64,000 nucleotides of DNA from Eubacterium sp. An11 (GCF_002161065.1 NZ_NFLV01000010.1:1-64000), one strand, 5' to 3'. Shown: positions 21,680 through 30,844, counted from the first letter of the stretch. Numbers and translations: made by a program. The notes: generated by a model not told the origin, from the sequence alone.

Positions 21680-21910
21680 ATGCAGACGGAGTTTCCAGAA
21701 CGCTATATCACTCTGGGCTTGAAGATCGCATATTACAGGAAAAAGGCGGGGCTGACACAGGAGGTCCTTGCGGAGAGGATCGGGAAAAGTGTCAACTTCG
21801 TTGGTCAGGTGGAAGGGACGGGTACGATCCGTGGCGTATCTCTTGAAACACTGTTCAAGATCGCCCAAGTACTGAAAATCCCGCCCTCCAAGCTGTTAGA
21901 GGATGACTGA
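21680..21910 (+). CDS. Small XRE-family regulator
   Basis: 76 aa, almost entirely one XRE domain (residues 10-65: 'LGLKIAYYRKKAGLTQEVLAERIG', read as helices 1-2, then 'SVNFVGQVEGTGTIRGVSLE', helix 3). An excellent GGAGGTGATATT site precedes the ATG. It is divergent from the SLOG-like gene at 21,037-21,522 and could control it and other element genes. Followed by the hairpin at 21,941. Confidence 0.85.
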   Translation: MQTEFPERYITLGLKIAYYRKKAGLTQEVLAERIGKSVNFVGQVEGTGTIRGVSLETLFKIAQVLKIPPSKLLEDD

Positions 21911-21940
21911 TCGACTGCGACGCAGCCAGAACAAAAAAAG

Positions 21941-21990
21941 AATGGGAGCGCCAACCTCGGATAATTGCATCCGATGTTGACGCTCCCATT
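21941..21990 (+). terminator. Hairpin after the XRE gene
   Basis: AATGGGAGCG pairs perfectly with CGCTCCCATT, followed by TTGCTTG. Probable terminator. Confidence 0.65.
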
Positions 21991-22117
21991 TTGCTTGACA
22001 AAAGGTGAAAATCCGGCGTTTTTCCTATGCAGAAACGCCCTGCCGCCCCGCATGGGAAATCATACTGCCCCTACACGGAAAAGCCGCCACAGGCTGTTTC
22101 TTCGCCTGTTTTGAACA

Positions 22118-22294
22118 CTAATTGCCGCACTTTTTAGAACGGAGAGAAAGGTAGTGCGGGCAGGACACCACCACCGCCCGAAAACTCTGCTTGCAGGGAT
22201 GGACACAACCCTTGCATAGCTTGTTATACTGACGCCTGCCGTTCTCGCCCAGGAAGAACGACCATTCCAGGCGCCATTTCTTGCTCCGGCTCAT
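22118..22294 (-). CDS. Small Cys-rich basic protein
   Basis: 58 aa, below the usual ORF cut-off. The ATG overlaps the stop of the ArdA-like gene (ATGA), so it is translationally coupled. Features: an N-terminal 'KKWRLEWSFFLGENGRRQY', then CKGC and C-x(3)-Q motifs and 'SFRAVVVSCPHY', giving four or five possible zinc ligands. Similar small proteins occur at this position in other Tn1549-like elements as far as I recall; function unknown. Confidence 0.6.
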   Translation of the reverse strand: MSRSKKWRLEWSFFLGENGRRQYNKLCKGCVHPCKQSFRAVVVSCPHYLSLRSKKCGN

Positions 22295-24144
22295 AAGTCA
22301 TGCTCCGGGGGCTTCTTCTGATGAGCCTTGTCCGGGGGCTTGCGCTCGCCGCACTCCCGCTTTGCGTCCTCCAGCCGTTCCCGGATAGAGGGCTTTTTCT
22401 CCGGCGTGGTCCTGCGCGCCTCATCCTGGGCTTTCTCCAGTTCCTCACCACGGCGGCCGTTGTTGATGATCCCGTCGATCATCCCATAGTCATCCTCCAG
22501 GGTCATTTCAGCGGTGCGGAGAGGGTTCTCCGGCTCCACCGGCAGGGCGACAATCTGGCCGTTCAGGTTGATAAACTGCTCCGGCTGCTTGAAGTGCTCC
22601 ATGTACTTCTGCGCCAGTTCCGGGGACAGAGAGGTGAAGGACTCCTCGCCGAGACCCACCACCAGGAATGTGCCAGCCACAATGTCGTAAATCTCCCCAT
22701 GCTCGTCCCGGAGGGAACGGTTCAGGTCCAGACCGATGAGCTTGCCTTCGTCATTCAGCACCAGCCCCACCGGATCGTCAAAGGGATAGGAGGCGGCAAT
22801 ATCACCGCCTACTTCCGCTTGCAGCGCATGGAGGCCAGGGTCAATCTCCTTCACATAGGGCTCCTTCATGGGCTCCACCACCAGGACGGTCAGCTTCTCC
22901 GGCGCGGTATGTTCGGGGGCGGCTCCGCTGGGGATGGCAAAAGCGCGGCTACCGTTGGCCATGATGAGATATTTCCCGTCCTCGGACTCATGGTGGAAAC
23001 CGTATCCGGCCGCCTCCATCTGTTCCCGGCTCATATCCGTCACATGGAAGGTGCCCCTGGGGGTTCTCACCGTCTCGCCGGTCTCCCGGTCGTCCGGGGT
23101 AGGCGCCGCTTGCTGCCCATATAACTCCGCCTCATACTCCCGGTTTGCCTGTTCCGCAAAGGCCGGCATCTCGTCCACATGGGACTGATCCGGGTTTTCG
23201 ATGGCCTCCCGGATCGCCTGGGGGTCTACATCCAGAAATTCCTCATAGCCGGTGGCGTCCTTGAACTTCTCGATCTCCGAAGGCAGATAGTCCTCCTGGG
23301 TCTGCCCCAGGGCGGCCAGCTTCTCGTCCAGGGCAGAGATACGCCCGGCCATCAGATTTTCGTAGATTTCTTCCTTCGCCGCGTGTTCCTCCGGGTGCTC
23401 GGCGGCATACTGCGGGTCGTGTTGCCGGAAAAACTCGTCCATATCGTAGGCAAGGTCCATGGCCCATTCCGAAATTTCTTCTTCGGGAATGTCATCCTGG
23501 AAGGTCATCACCCGGTATTCCTCCGGGATGCTGCCGCGCTCGCCATCGTAATACTCATGGAAGCTGTCCCCGGTGTCCCGCACATAGCCCAGGTCGGTGA
23601 ACTGGCCGCTTTCCTCCAGGGCGATGTCCCGCCCGTAGGCCTCATAGTCGATGTAGTTGCGCAGATGCTCCGGCACCTGCATGGCGTCCAGTTCCTCGAT
23701 GTAATACCGGCCCAGATCGTCGTGGTCGTGGATGTCGGGGTAAACATCGTAACAGTCCAGGTTCTCCGTCAGGTTGATAAGTTCCTGGATGCTGCCCGTG
23801 TGGTCGCCGATCTCCATGGCCGCCTGGAACCGCTCATATTCATCCTGGCTCATGTCGTCCAGCTTGGAGGCCAGGTAGTTCAGCTCGTCCAGGTTGGCAT
23901 ACTCACCCAGCAGGTCATAGAGGCCGTCCACATAGCAATCGTAGTCCGTGATGAACCATTCCTCATAGGTCTGCCCGAAGTCATCCTTCGCGCCGATGCC
24001 GATGCGCTCAAAGACCTTTTTCAGTTCCTCTGCCGTGGTGGGAAACTTCACCCATTCGCCCACAAGGGCGCCCTCGTTGTACTTGCCCAGGTTGGTGATG
24101 AAGGCGGCAAAGGGATAATCTTTGTCATAGTCATAATGGGGCAT
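22291..24144 (-). CDS. ardA: ArdA-like antirestriction protein fused to DUF3846-like and tail domains
   Basis: 617 aa, several times longer than classic ArdA (about 165 aa). Residues 1-170 are ArdA-like: acidic, DNA-mimicking, beginning 'AAFITNLGKYNEGALVGEWV'. A second acidic ArdA-like block follows to about 330. Residues about 430-545 ('LTVLVVEPMKEPYVKEID', 'LNDEGKLIGLDLNRSL', 'DIVAGTFLVVG') match DUF3846. The last ~40 residues ('KKPSIRERLEDAKREC') recur at the end of the next gene's product. It would protect incoming element DNA from type I restriction. A GGAGGT site precedes the start. Confidence 0.8.
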   Translation of the reverse strand: MPHYDYDKDYPFAAFITNLGKYNEGALVGEWVKFPTTAEELKKVFERIGIGAKDDFGQTYEEWFITDYDCYVDGLYDLLGEYANLDELNYLASKLDDMSQDEYERFQAAMEIGDHTGSIQELINLTENLDCYDVYPDIHDHDDLGRYYIEELDAMQVPEHLRNYIDYEAYGRDIALEESGQFTDLGYVRDTGDSFHEYYDGERGSIPEEYRVMTFQDDIPEEEISEWAMDLAYDMDEFFRQHDPQYAAEHPEEHAAKEEIYENLMAGRISALDEKLAALGQTQEDYLPSEIEKFKDATGYEEFLDVDPQAIREAIENPDQSHVDEMPAFAEQANREYEAELYGQQAAPTPDDRETGETVRTPRGTFHVTDMSREQMEAAGYGFHHESEDGKYLIMANGSRAFAIPSGAAPEHTAPEKLTVLVVEPMKEPYVKEIDPGLHALQAEVGGDIAASYPFDDPVGLVLNDEGKLIGLDLNRSLRDEHGEIYDIVAGTFLVVGLGEESFTSLSPELAQKYMEHFKQPEQFINLNGQIVALPVEPENPLRTAEMTLEDDYGMIDGIINNGRRGEELEKAQDEARRTTPEKKPSIRERLEDAKRECGERKPPDKAHQKKPPEHDL

Positions 24145-24156
24145 AGCGACACCTCC

Positions 24157-24690
24157 TTATCGCTCCGGCGCAGGCTTTTCCCGATGGGGCCGCGCCTTGC
24201 TCTGATTAGCACATTCTTTCCGGCTCTGTTCCAGCCGTTCCTTGATGGAGGGCTTTTTCTCTGTCTGTCTCTCCCTGGGGCGCTCGTGCTCCCACTCGTC
24301 GCCGGAGAGGGTGAGATACCCTTTACTGGTGAAGCACCCCTGTTCCTCCTGCATGGCATGATTGCCGAAGGGAACGGGATTAATGGCGTCCAGCAGCTCC
24401 GGGGGCAGAAGGATGTCCAAATGCTGCGCCAGATAGCGCCAGCCCACATCCTCCACTTTGCTGATGTTGTCCTCCAGGATGAAATACTCCGTGTTGGCGG
24501 GAAACTCTCGGAACTGCTCCAAAGTGGTCAGGCGGAAGGGAGACTCCTGCACAGCGGCCAGGAGATCCCTATCCTCCGGGGAGAGGGAGGACAGAGCTCG
24601 AAGCGTTGCCTCCTGCTCCGCAGGTTCCCCCTCCTGGGGGAGCATTGCTTTCAGATTGTTCAGCGAAATATCCGATTTACTTTTTGCCAT
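24157..24690 (-). CDS. Element protein with DUF4316-like tail
   Basis: 177 aa. The middle (residues 60-110: 'FPANTEYFILEDNISKVEDV', 'WRYLAQHLDILLPP') is a compact domain found in proteins neighbouring ArdA genes. The C-terminus 'KKPSIKERLEQSRKECA' repeats the tail of the ArdA-like protein next door. The shared tail suggests both are partners of a common complex or descend from one fusion family. It overlaps the end of the topoisomerase gene by 14 bp. Function unknown. Confidence 0.6.
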   Translation of the reverse strand: MAKSKSDISLNNLKAMLPQEGEPAEQEATLRALSSLSPEDRDLLAAVQESPFRLTTLEQFREFPANTEYFILEDNISKVEDVGWRYLAQHLDILLPPELLDAINPVPFGNHAMQEEQGCFTSKGYLTLSGDEWEHERPRERQTEKKPSIKERLEQSRKECANQSKARPHREKPAPER

Positions 24691-26776
24691 TCACACCCTC
24701 CTTTCGCTTGGGAAACTCCGGTTTGAAGCGGACATACTTTTCGCCGGTATCATCCAGCACCACCACCGCGTCATAAGCGGCGCCCTTCTTTTCAGACCAC
24801 ATCCCCCTGACGGAGGTGCGGCCCTTCTTCAGCAGGTCGGCAGCCATCTTCCGGGTCAGCTCCTTTTTGCGGGAGGTCCAGAAGCGGTCATCCTTCCACA
24901 GCACGAAGCGGCAGGAGCGGTCGGAGCAGTAAAAATTCTTTTTGCCCTCGTAGACCGGTTTGCCGCAGCGGGGGCAGAGGCCCACGGTCTCCCGCTCCGG
25001 GGCGAACAGTTTCTGACCTTCCTCGGAGATATGGGAATAGGTTTTTACCAGTTCCCGCGTCATTTCAGAGATCCCCGCCATGAAAGCGGTGGGGTCTCCC
25101 TCGCCCCTGGCGATGGTGGTCAGTTTCTGTTCCCACTCCGCCGTGAGCATGGGAGAGGTCAAGGTGTCCGGCAGGACTGTAACCAGATTGATCCCCGCTT
25201 TGGTGGGAATCAGGCTTTTGCCTCTGCGCTCCACAAATCCGGCCGCCACCAGCTTTTCCAGGATCGCCGCCCTGGTCGCCGGGGTGCCTAGGCCCTTGCG
25301 CTCGGCGTCCTCCGGCATATCGTCTTTTCCGGCGGTCTCCATCGCCGCCAGAAGGGTGTCCTCCGTGTACGCCTTGGGCGGGGCGGTGAAGTGTTCGGTA
25401 ACAGAGGCATCCACCTGGTCAAAGGTCTGGCCTTCGGTGAAGTTCGGCAGGGCGATGGGCTCCGCTTCGTCCTCCGGCTGCTCCTTCAGGGAGGCGCGGA
25501 AAATGCGGTCGATCTCACGCCAGCCCTCGCAGAGGATGCGCCGCCCCTTGGCGGTGAAGGTGTGTCCACCACAATCAAAAGCGGCCGTGACCGCTTCATA
25601 CACATAGGGTTCCGCCGCCGCACACAGCAGCTCCCGGCACACCAACAGCAAGGTGTTCCGTTCTCCCACAGTCAGTTCAGACAGGTCGGCTTTCTCCAGC
25701 TCCAGCGTGGGGATGATGGCGTGGTGGTCGGACACCTTCCCATCATTCACCAGCGCCGCAACATCAGGGAAGAAGTCCGGGCAAACATCGAAGGGCGGCA
25801 CCCGCGCCGCCAGATGCAGGACCACAGAGGCGGTCTCCGCCATATCAACCGTCAGATACCGGCTGTCGGTCCGGGGATAGGTCAGCAGCTTCTTCTCGTA
25901 CAGCGATTGTGCGTAGTCCAGGGTCTGCTTGGCCGTGTAACCGAGCACCCGGTTTGCCTCCCGCTGCAAAGTGGTCAGGTCGTAGAGCTTGGGCGGCGCC
26001 TCTTTCTTCTTCTCATGGGTGACGGAGGTGCAAATCACCGAAGCCCCGGCACAGGCCACCCGCAGGCTCTCCGCCTCCTCCGGGGCAGTAATCTTCTCGG
26101 ACACCGCTTCGGCCCCATCCAGCGCCAGGCGCACATGATGGTATTTTTCCTTCCGGAACAGGGTGATCCTGCTGTCCCGGTCCACCAGCATGGCAAGGGT
26201 GGGCGTCTGTACCCGCCCCACATTCAGGGTGCGATGGTATAGGACGGAGAACAGGCGGCTCGCGTTGATACCAATGAGCCAGTCCGCCTTTTGGCGGCAG
26301 AGCGCCGACTGATACAGGGGATCATAGGCCCCGCCGGGGCGCAGGTCGGCAAAGCCCTCCCGGATCGCCGCGTCCTCCATCGAAGAAATCCAGAGGCGGG
26401 AGAAGGGTTTGGAGCATCCGGCAGCCTCATAGACCAGCCGGAAGATCAGCTCGCCCTCCCGCCCGGCGTCGCAGGCGTTGACCAGCTCCGTCACATCCGG
26501 GCGCTCCATGAGGCGCTTCAAATTCTGGAAAGCGTCCTCTTTGCCCTTCGCCAGCACATAACGGAAGGGCTCCGGCAGGATGGGAAGGTCGTCATACTTC
26601 CACTTCTTATAGGCGGGGTCATACCCGGCTGCATCCATCGGGGACATCAGGTGTCCCACACACCAGGAAACGATGAGCCCATTCCCTTCAAAACAGCCAT
26701 CGGCCCTGGATGTGACACCCAGGGCCGACGCAACGGCTTTTGCAACACTCGGTTTCTCGCAGATCACCAGCTTCAT
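24677..26776 (-). CDS. topB: DNA topoisomerase III (type IA)
   Basis: 699 aa. Residues 1-135 form the TOPRIM domain ('VICEKPSVAKAVA', 'CDAGREGELIFR'). The central gate carries 'NVGRVQTPTLAM', and the catalytic tyrosine lies in the 'RTDSRYLT' motif near residue 305. A zinc ribbon (CPRC...CSDRSC) sits at the C-terminus. Such ICE-borne enzymes help process single-stranded transfer or replication intermediates. The ATG overlaps the stop of the upstream gene (ATGA). Confidence 0.92.
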   Translation of the reverse strand: MKLVICEKPSVAKAVASALGVTSRADGCFEGNGLIVSWCVGHLMSPMDAAGYDPAYKKWKYDDLPILPEPFRYVLAKGKEDAFQNLKRLMERPDVTELVNACDAGREGELIFRLVYEAAGCSKPFSRLWISSMEDAAIREGFADLRPGGAYDPLYQSALCRQKADWLIGINASRLFSVLYHRTLNVGRVQTPTLAMLVDRDSRITLFRKEKYHHVRLALDGAEAVSEKITAPEEAESLRVACAGASVICTSVTHEKKKEAPPKLYDLTTLQREANRVLGYTAKQTLDYAQSLYEKKLLTYPRTDSRYLTVDMAETASVVLHLAARVPPFDVCPDFFPDVAALVNDGKVSDHHAIIPTLELEKADLSELTVGERNTLLLVCRELLCAAAEPYVYEAVTAAFDCGGHTFTAKGRRILCEGWREIDRIFRASLKEQPEDEAEPIALPNFTEGQTFDQVDASVTEHFTAPPKAYTEDTLLAAMETAGKDDMPEDAERKGLGTPATRAAILEKLVAAGFVERRGKSLIPTKAGINLVTVLPDTLTSPMLTAEWEQKLTTIARGEGDPTAFMAGISEMTRELVKTYSHISEEGQKLFAPERETVGLCPRCGKPVYEGKKNFYCSDRSCRFVLWKDDRFWTSRKKELTRKMAADLLKKGRTSVRGMWSEKKGAAYDAVVVLDDTGEKYVRFKPEFPKRKEGVNGKK

Positions 26777-27930
26777 TTCGTTTCCTCCGTTTCTTCCGGT
26801 TCAGGGGCATCCTCGTTAATATATTCCTCCTCATCCTCAAAATCATAGTCGTCCGGGTCGGCGCTGACCTTTGCGCCCTGTTTGGGCTTGATGAACTTGA
26901 TATAGGCGAAGGCTCCGCCGCCGCCCAGCACCGCCAGCAGCAGGATCAATACCAGGGCGCCGCTGCTGCCGGACTCCTTCTCCGGCTCCGGTTCAGGCTC
27001 TGGTTCCTCCTCCGGCGCTTTCCCGGCACACTCGCTCATATTCACCGCACAAACCGGGCAGGCGGTATTCACCGCACCGGCCTGGCATTTCTCCGTACAG
27101 GTGCAGACCGCCGGGGTCTCCTGGACTTCGCCATCCTCCATCAGGGCCAGGAGGTCGGCTTCGTCCACCTGGTTCAGGAAGTGGACGGTCTGCGCCCCCT
27201 CATCGTCCCGGTCGATGATGAGATAGAACACATTGCCGCCCTTCGTCTCCACGGTGATGAACTGTTTGCCGGAGGAAGCCCCACCCAGATCGTCGATAAG
27301 GGAGAGGTTCCCGTCCGGAGTGAGGGCGGCTCCTCCGCCATCGGAGAGGCCGGAGGGGAGCAGTTCCAGCAAAGCGGAGAGGTCTGCCCCATCCAGGGAG
27401 AGGGAAAAACTGCCCGTATCCGTGATGGTCAGGTAATCGGAATGAACATAGCCCTCCCGCTCCGGCAGAAGCACCTTGACCCATTCGCCCTCGGTGCCGA
27501 TGACTTCCACCTGCGCCCCGTTGGGAAGCTGGGTGAAGGCGTCATTGTCCAGCCCTGCGCCGGTGCGGACATTCAGATTGCCGCCGCAGGTGGTCACGGT
27601 GCCGGTTCGTAAGGGCTCCAGCCCCTCCAGGTTGGGAGTGAACAGGATGCCATCCTCGGTGACGCTCACGGTTCCCAGGCTACCCAACAGTTCGGTGAGC
27701 TGGTCCAGGGTGTCACCGCCGGCCTCCGCATTATCGCCGCCGGCAGTATCTTCATCATCGGAAACCGTGATTTCCGGGGTCCCGTCATCCTCCGTGAGGT
27801 CTGCCTCCATTTCGGTGTAGTAAGGTTCACCCTCCCCGCCGCCGGCAAAGGCAGGGATCGCAAAGGCCGTGGCACAGAGCGCCACGGCCAGCGCCGCCGT
27901 AAACAGGCGGATGATCGTTTTATTCTTCAT
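26773..27930 (-). CDS. CD1107-type (DUF4366-like) surface protein with SH3b domain
   Basis: 385 aa. A signal peptide (residues 1-29, ending AFA-GGG) is followed by an acidic region. Residues about 165-225 form an SH3b domain ('GGNLNVRTGAGLDNDAF', 'EGEWVKVLLPEREGYVHSDYL'), which binds cell wall. Then come the Cys-rich block ('CTCTEKCQAG...CPVC') typical of CD1107-type proteins, a Glu-Pro repeat and a C-terminal membrane helix (about 325-347). The SH3b insert suggests anchoring of the transfer apparatus to the wall. It overlaps topB by 4 bp. Confidence 0.8.
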   Translation of the reverse strand: MKNKTIIRLFTAALAVALCATAFAIPAFAGGGEGEPYYTEMEADLTEDDGTPEITVSDDEDTAGGDNAEAGGDTLDQLTELLGSLGTVSVTEDGILFTPNLEGLEPLRTGTVTTCGGNLNVRTGAGLDNDAFTQLPNGAQVEVIGTEGEWVKVLLPEREGYVHSDYLTITDTGSFSLSLDGADLSALLELLPSGLSDGGGAALTPDGNLSLIDDLGGASSGKQFITVETKGGNVFYLIIDRDDEGAQTVHFLNQVDEADLLALMEDGEVQETPAVCTCTEKCQAGAVNTACPVCAVNMSECAGKAPEEEPEPEPEPEKESGSSGALVLILLLAVLGGGGAFAYIKFIKPKQGAKVSADPDDYDFEDEEEYINEDAPEPEETEETK

Positions 27931-28201
27931 ACTCGGCGTCCTCCATCTCGTTCTCGCCGGGGTCAGCCGACGCCTCCGCCTCCATCATGCCCTCCGGCAG
28001 GGCGATGAGGCCGCTGGCGTATGCCTTCAGGAAGGCCGTCAGCTCCCGGTTGTCCATCTTCACCGCCTTGACCATGCGGACGATCTCCAGGTTCTCCTCC
28101 TCCACAAGCTGCGCCTCCAGAGAGCGGAGGCGCTTCTGCTGCTCAGAGATCTTTTCCTTGGTCTTTTCGATGTCTCGGCGGATTTTTTCAACAGTTGCCA
28201 T
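27920..28201 (-). CDS. DUF4315-like coiled-coil protein
   Basis: 93 aa from the ATG at 28201. The N-terminal half is one long coiled coil ('VEKIRRDIEKTKEKISEQQK', 'RLRSLEAQLVEEEN'); the C-terminus is acidic. This small protein is a constant member of the CD1107-CD1108 block in Tn1549-like ICEs. It overlaps the start of the CD1107-type gene by 11 bp. Role unknown, probably structural. Confidence 0.75.
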   Translation of the reverse strand: MATVEKIRRDIEKTKEKISEQQKRLRSLEAQLVEEENLEIVRMVKAVKMDNRELTAFLKAYASGLIALPEGMMEAEASADPGENEMEDAEYEE

Positions 28202-28946
28202 GTGTGCAATTCTCCTTTCCAAACCGTTCTTTCCATGAGTAGTTGCGGCCCAGGCCCTGGACCGTTTTCAAATTGGGACGGGCGTTGTCCTCCAGCGCGA
28301 TGGCCCGCCGGAACAGGTCCGGGTGGTGGTCCCGAAGCCGGATGATCTCCTCCGCCCTCATGCTGGGGCAGAAGAAACAGGAGGACTTGCCCGGCTGGGG
28401 AAGCCCCGCATCATCAATGGCCTGCTGACAAGCCGCCCGGTCCCATCCCCATTCCATCAGGGGATACCACTTGCTGTACTTGGGGTCGGCCAGATCCCCC
28501 AGCAGCACCTTGTCGCTGCGGTAGCCTTCGCCGGCGTCGTAGCCGATGAACTTGACCACCCGTTTGCCCGCCGCCCACACCTTCCGGCAGGGCGGATAAT
28601 GGTTGCAGAACTTTTCCTGCGGCCCGATCTTGTGTTTCAGGGAACACCGCTTGAAGCCATAGGCCATAGAAGGCAGGGTGCCGCTCTGCAAACACTCCTG
28701 TTCCAAGGTCAGCCGCTTTCCGTCCCGCGTGGTTTTATACACTCTGGTAATGGGCGGCATCCCGTGGTCCTTCAGCCAGCGGTCCATGATGTCCAGGTAG
28801 GCATAGGTGTGGGGATGCTCCGCCCCGGTATCCGCAAAGAGGATCAGGTCTACCGGGATACGGTGCTGGTGCAGGCCGACTAAAAGGGCGGTGCTGTTGA
28901 CACCGCCCCCATAGGAAACCATATTGATGTGTGCTTCACCTCCCAT
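28188..28946 (-). CDS. PAPS-reductase-like (adenine nucleotide alpha-hydrolase) protein
   Basis: 252 aa from the ATG at 28946, which overlaps the stop of the NlpC gene (TGATG). An ATG at 28922 preceded by GGAGGTG is the alternative start. 'SYGGGVNSTALL' is the PP-loop that binds ATP, 'LFADTGAEHPHTY' follows, and a C-terminal 'CFFCPSM' pair plus other cysteines could hold a metal or Fe-S cluster. The fold is shared by PAPS reductases, tRNA thiolation enzymes and DndC. Inside a transfer operon a role in DNA or nucleotide modification is more likely than sulfate assimilation. Confidence 0.7.
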   Translation of the reverse strand: MGGEAHINMVSYGGGVNSTALLVGLHQHRIPVDLILFADTGAEHPHTYAYLDIMDRWLKDHGMPPITRVYKTTRDGKRLTLEQECLQSGTLPSMAYGFKRCSLKHKIGPQEKFCNHYPPCRKVWAAGKRVVKFIGYDAGEGYRSDKVLLGDLADPKYSKWYPLMEWGWDRAACQQAIDDAGLPQPGKSSCFFCPSMRAEEIIRLRDHHPDLFRRAIALEDNARPNLKTVQGLGRNYSWKERFGKENCTHGNC

Positions 28947-30844
28947 CAGTTGTACGGCGGCCGGCCGTAGGCATAAAAGTGAGACTGCCAGTAACTTGTA
29001 TTCAAATTGGTGTAGGAAATCGGGTCTCCGCAATGCAGCATCATCCCATCGCCCACATAAATACCCACATGGGAGATACCGCTGGTGTCATAGGTGCCCA
29101 CGAAGAACACCAAATCACCGGGCTGGGGGTCGGATACCGGCGTGGAGATATTGTAGAGCCCCTGGGCGCCCAGCCGCCCGGTATTGCACAGGCCGGTGCT
29201 GGTCAGCACATAGCTGACGAAGCCGGAACAGTCAAACGATGTCTCCGGGCTGCTCCCGCCCCACACATAGGGGTATCCCAGGTATTTCTCCGCCTCGGTG
29301 ATGAGGGTAGCAAACCGTTCATCCGTCAGGTACTCGGCGGGGATGTCCCAGGCCGTAGGCGGGTTCTCGATGTACTTGCCCACATACCCGGAGGACGGAA
29401 ACAGATCCGGCCGGTTGCCCAGGGTGGACATATACACGGCGTACATGGAAAGCTGATCCTCGCCCATGATGTAGACCGGCACATGAGAGAGGTCAAAATT
29501 TTCCAGCGTGACGGTGCAGATATACCAGGTGTATGGCACCTCCACTTCGTACTCGTTGCCCTCGCTGTCTGTCCGGGTTTCCGTCCGATACCTTGTTTCG
29601 GTGGTCACAGTTTCGGTGAGGATGTACTGCTTGTCAAAGAGCATTTCCAGGTCGCCTTGCACCTCGTCCAGGGTAAACACCCCTTCATGGAGCGCCGACA
29701 GGATGGACAGCAGCACATAAGGGTCATGCCCGATCTCGTCCAGGTCAAAGTGATATTCGTCATAGTCGTGGGTGGCCTCGTAGGTGTCCAGGTATTCTTG
29801 AAGCTCCGCCTCCATCCCGCAATAGGCGGCCTCGGCCCCGGTCAGGTCCGCGTCCTCGGAGAGATAGGAGGACGCCACCAGGCCGGAAGTCCCGCCCCCG
29901 AACATGGAAGTGCAGGACTGCATCAGCCCCATGATGAGCATGAGGATCAAGCCGATCCCTCCCACAATGAGAAGGGTGTGTTTGTTCTTCGTCACAAGCC
30001 CGCCCAGCTTCTGGGCGATGGTCCCGCCGCCTTTTTTCGCTGCGGAAGCGGCGGCCTGGGATGCCTTTCCCGCAGCCTGGGCCGCGCCGGTTCCTGCCCG
30101 ATGTGCGGCGGCATACTGCTTTTGCAGCCGCTTTTTTTGCCAAAGGCGGGAGATGGGGTTACTGGACGCAAGCTGGGGATTTTCCATGACGGACTTCCGC
30201 CAGTAGAAATCGGCATTGGCTTTCACCGCTACCTGCTCCGCCCGCTTCACATCCCGCCAGGGTTTCAGTTTCCGGTCCGCACGCGCCTGATGGAAACGCC
30301 GATTGCCATAGCCCACGGCCTTCTCAATCTGCCGTTCTCCCAGGTGGCCGGCCTGAACACCGGAGTTATCGCCCTCCACCTTGCTCACTTCGCCGTGGAG
30401 GGTGGACCGTATTTCCTGCACCGGCCGGGACAATGGGTTGCCATGCTCCCTGCCAGGAGGCTTTACAGGGACAGCAGCTTTCGCCGCATCCAGCCGATCC
30501 GCCGCCTTGTCCGACTTGCGGATCGCCTTTTTCAGTTCCGGTGCCGCCTGGTCTGTCTCGGAAAACTGCAAACGGGAGGAAGGGCGGTCCCTGGCCGCCT
30601 CACCCTCCCGAAAGGTGTCGCGCCGCTTTCGCCGCGCCTTTTTCGCCTGTCGGCGTTCCCGGTGTCCCACCACCTCGTCCGCCGCCCGGTTCAATGCCCC
30701 CGCCGTTTCATCCGCAGAAGAATAATCCTGCTCCGGGGGACGGTCCGAAATATGGGTGGCTTCGCCAGTCACCAAGTTCACCGAGATGGCCCCATCACGG
30801 GTCATCTTCTGCGCCTCCTTTTCGGAGGCTTTCCATTCCTGCAT
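28946..30844 (-). CDS. CD1108-type NlpC/P60 peptidoglycan hydrolase (VirB1-like)
   Basis: 632 aa. The N-terminal ~300 residues are basic and helical; a membrane helix (about 297-320) follows. An extracellular region leads to a C-terminal NlpC/P60 domain: 'SFDCSGFV' (catalytic Cys), 'ISHVGIYVG' (His) and a third polar residue in 'LHCGDP'. It opens the cell wall locally for the conjugation channel. It is the standard VirB1 replacement in this ICE family and lies directly downstream of the DNA methyltransferase gene. Confidence 0.88.
   Translation of the reverse strand: MQEWKASEKEAQKMTRDGAISVNLVTGEATHISDRPPEQDYSSADETAGALNRAADEVVGHRERRQAKKARRKRRDTFREGEAARDRPSSRLQFSETDQAAPELKKAIRKSDKAADRLDAAKAAVPVKPPGREHGNPLSRPVQEIRSTLHGEVSKVEGDNSGVQAGHLGERQIEKAVGYGNRRFHQARADRKLKPWRDVKRAEQVAVKANADFYWRKSVMENPQLASSNPISRLWQKKRLQKQYAAAHRAGTGAAQAAGKASQAAASAAKKGGGTIAQKLGGLVTKNKHTLLIVGGIGLILMLIMGLMQSCTSMFGGGTSGLVASSYLSEDADLTGAEAAYCGMEAELQEYLDTYEATHDYDEYHFDLDEIGHDPYVLLSILSALHEGVFTLDEVQGDLEMLFDKQYILTETVTTETRYRTETRTDSEGNEYEVEVPYTWYICTVTLENFDLSHVPVYIMGEDQLSMYAVYMSTLGNRPDLFPSSGYVGKYIENPPTAWDIPAEYLTDERFATLITEAEKYLGYPYVWGGSSPETSFDCSGFVSYVLTSTGLCNTGRLGAQGLYNISTPVSDPQPGDLVFFVGTYDTSGISHVGIYVGDGMMLHCGDPISYTNLNTSYWQSHFYAYGRPPYN

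Noticed and set aside
23179-24726. 515-residue plus-strand reading frame
   Set aside because: Antisense to the ArdA-like gene and its neighbour; low-complexity composition typical of shadows.
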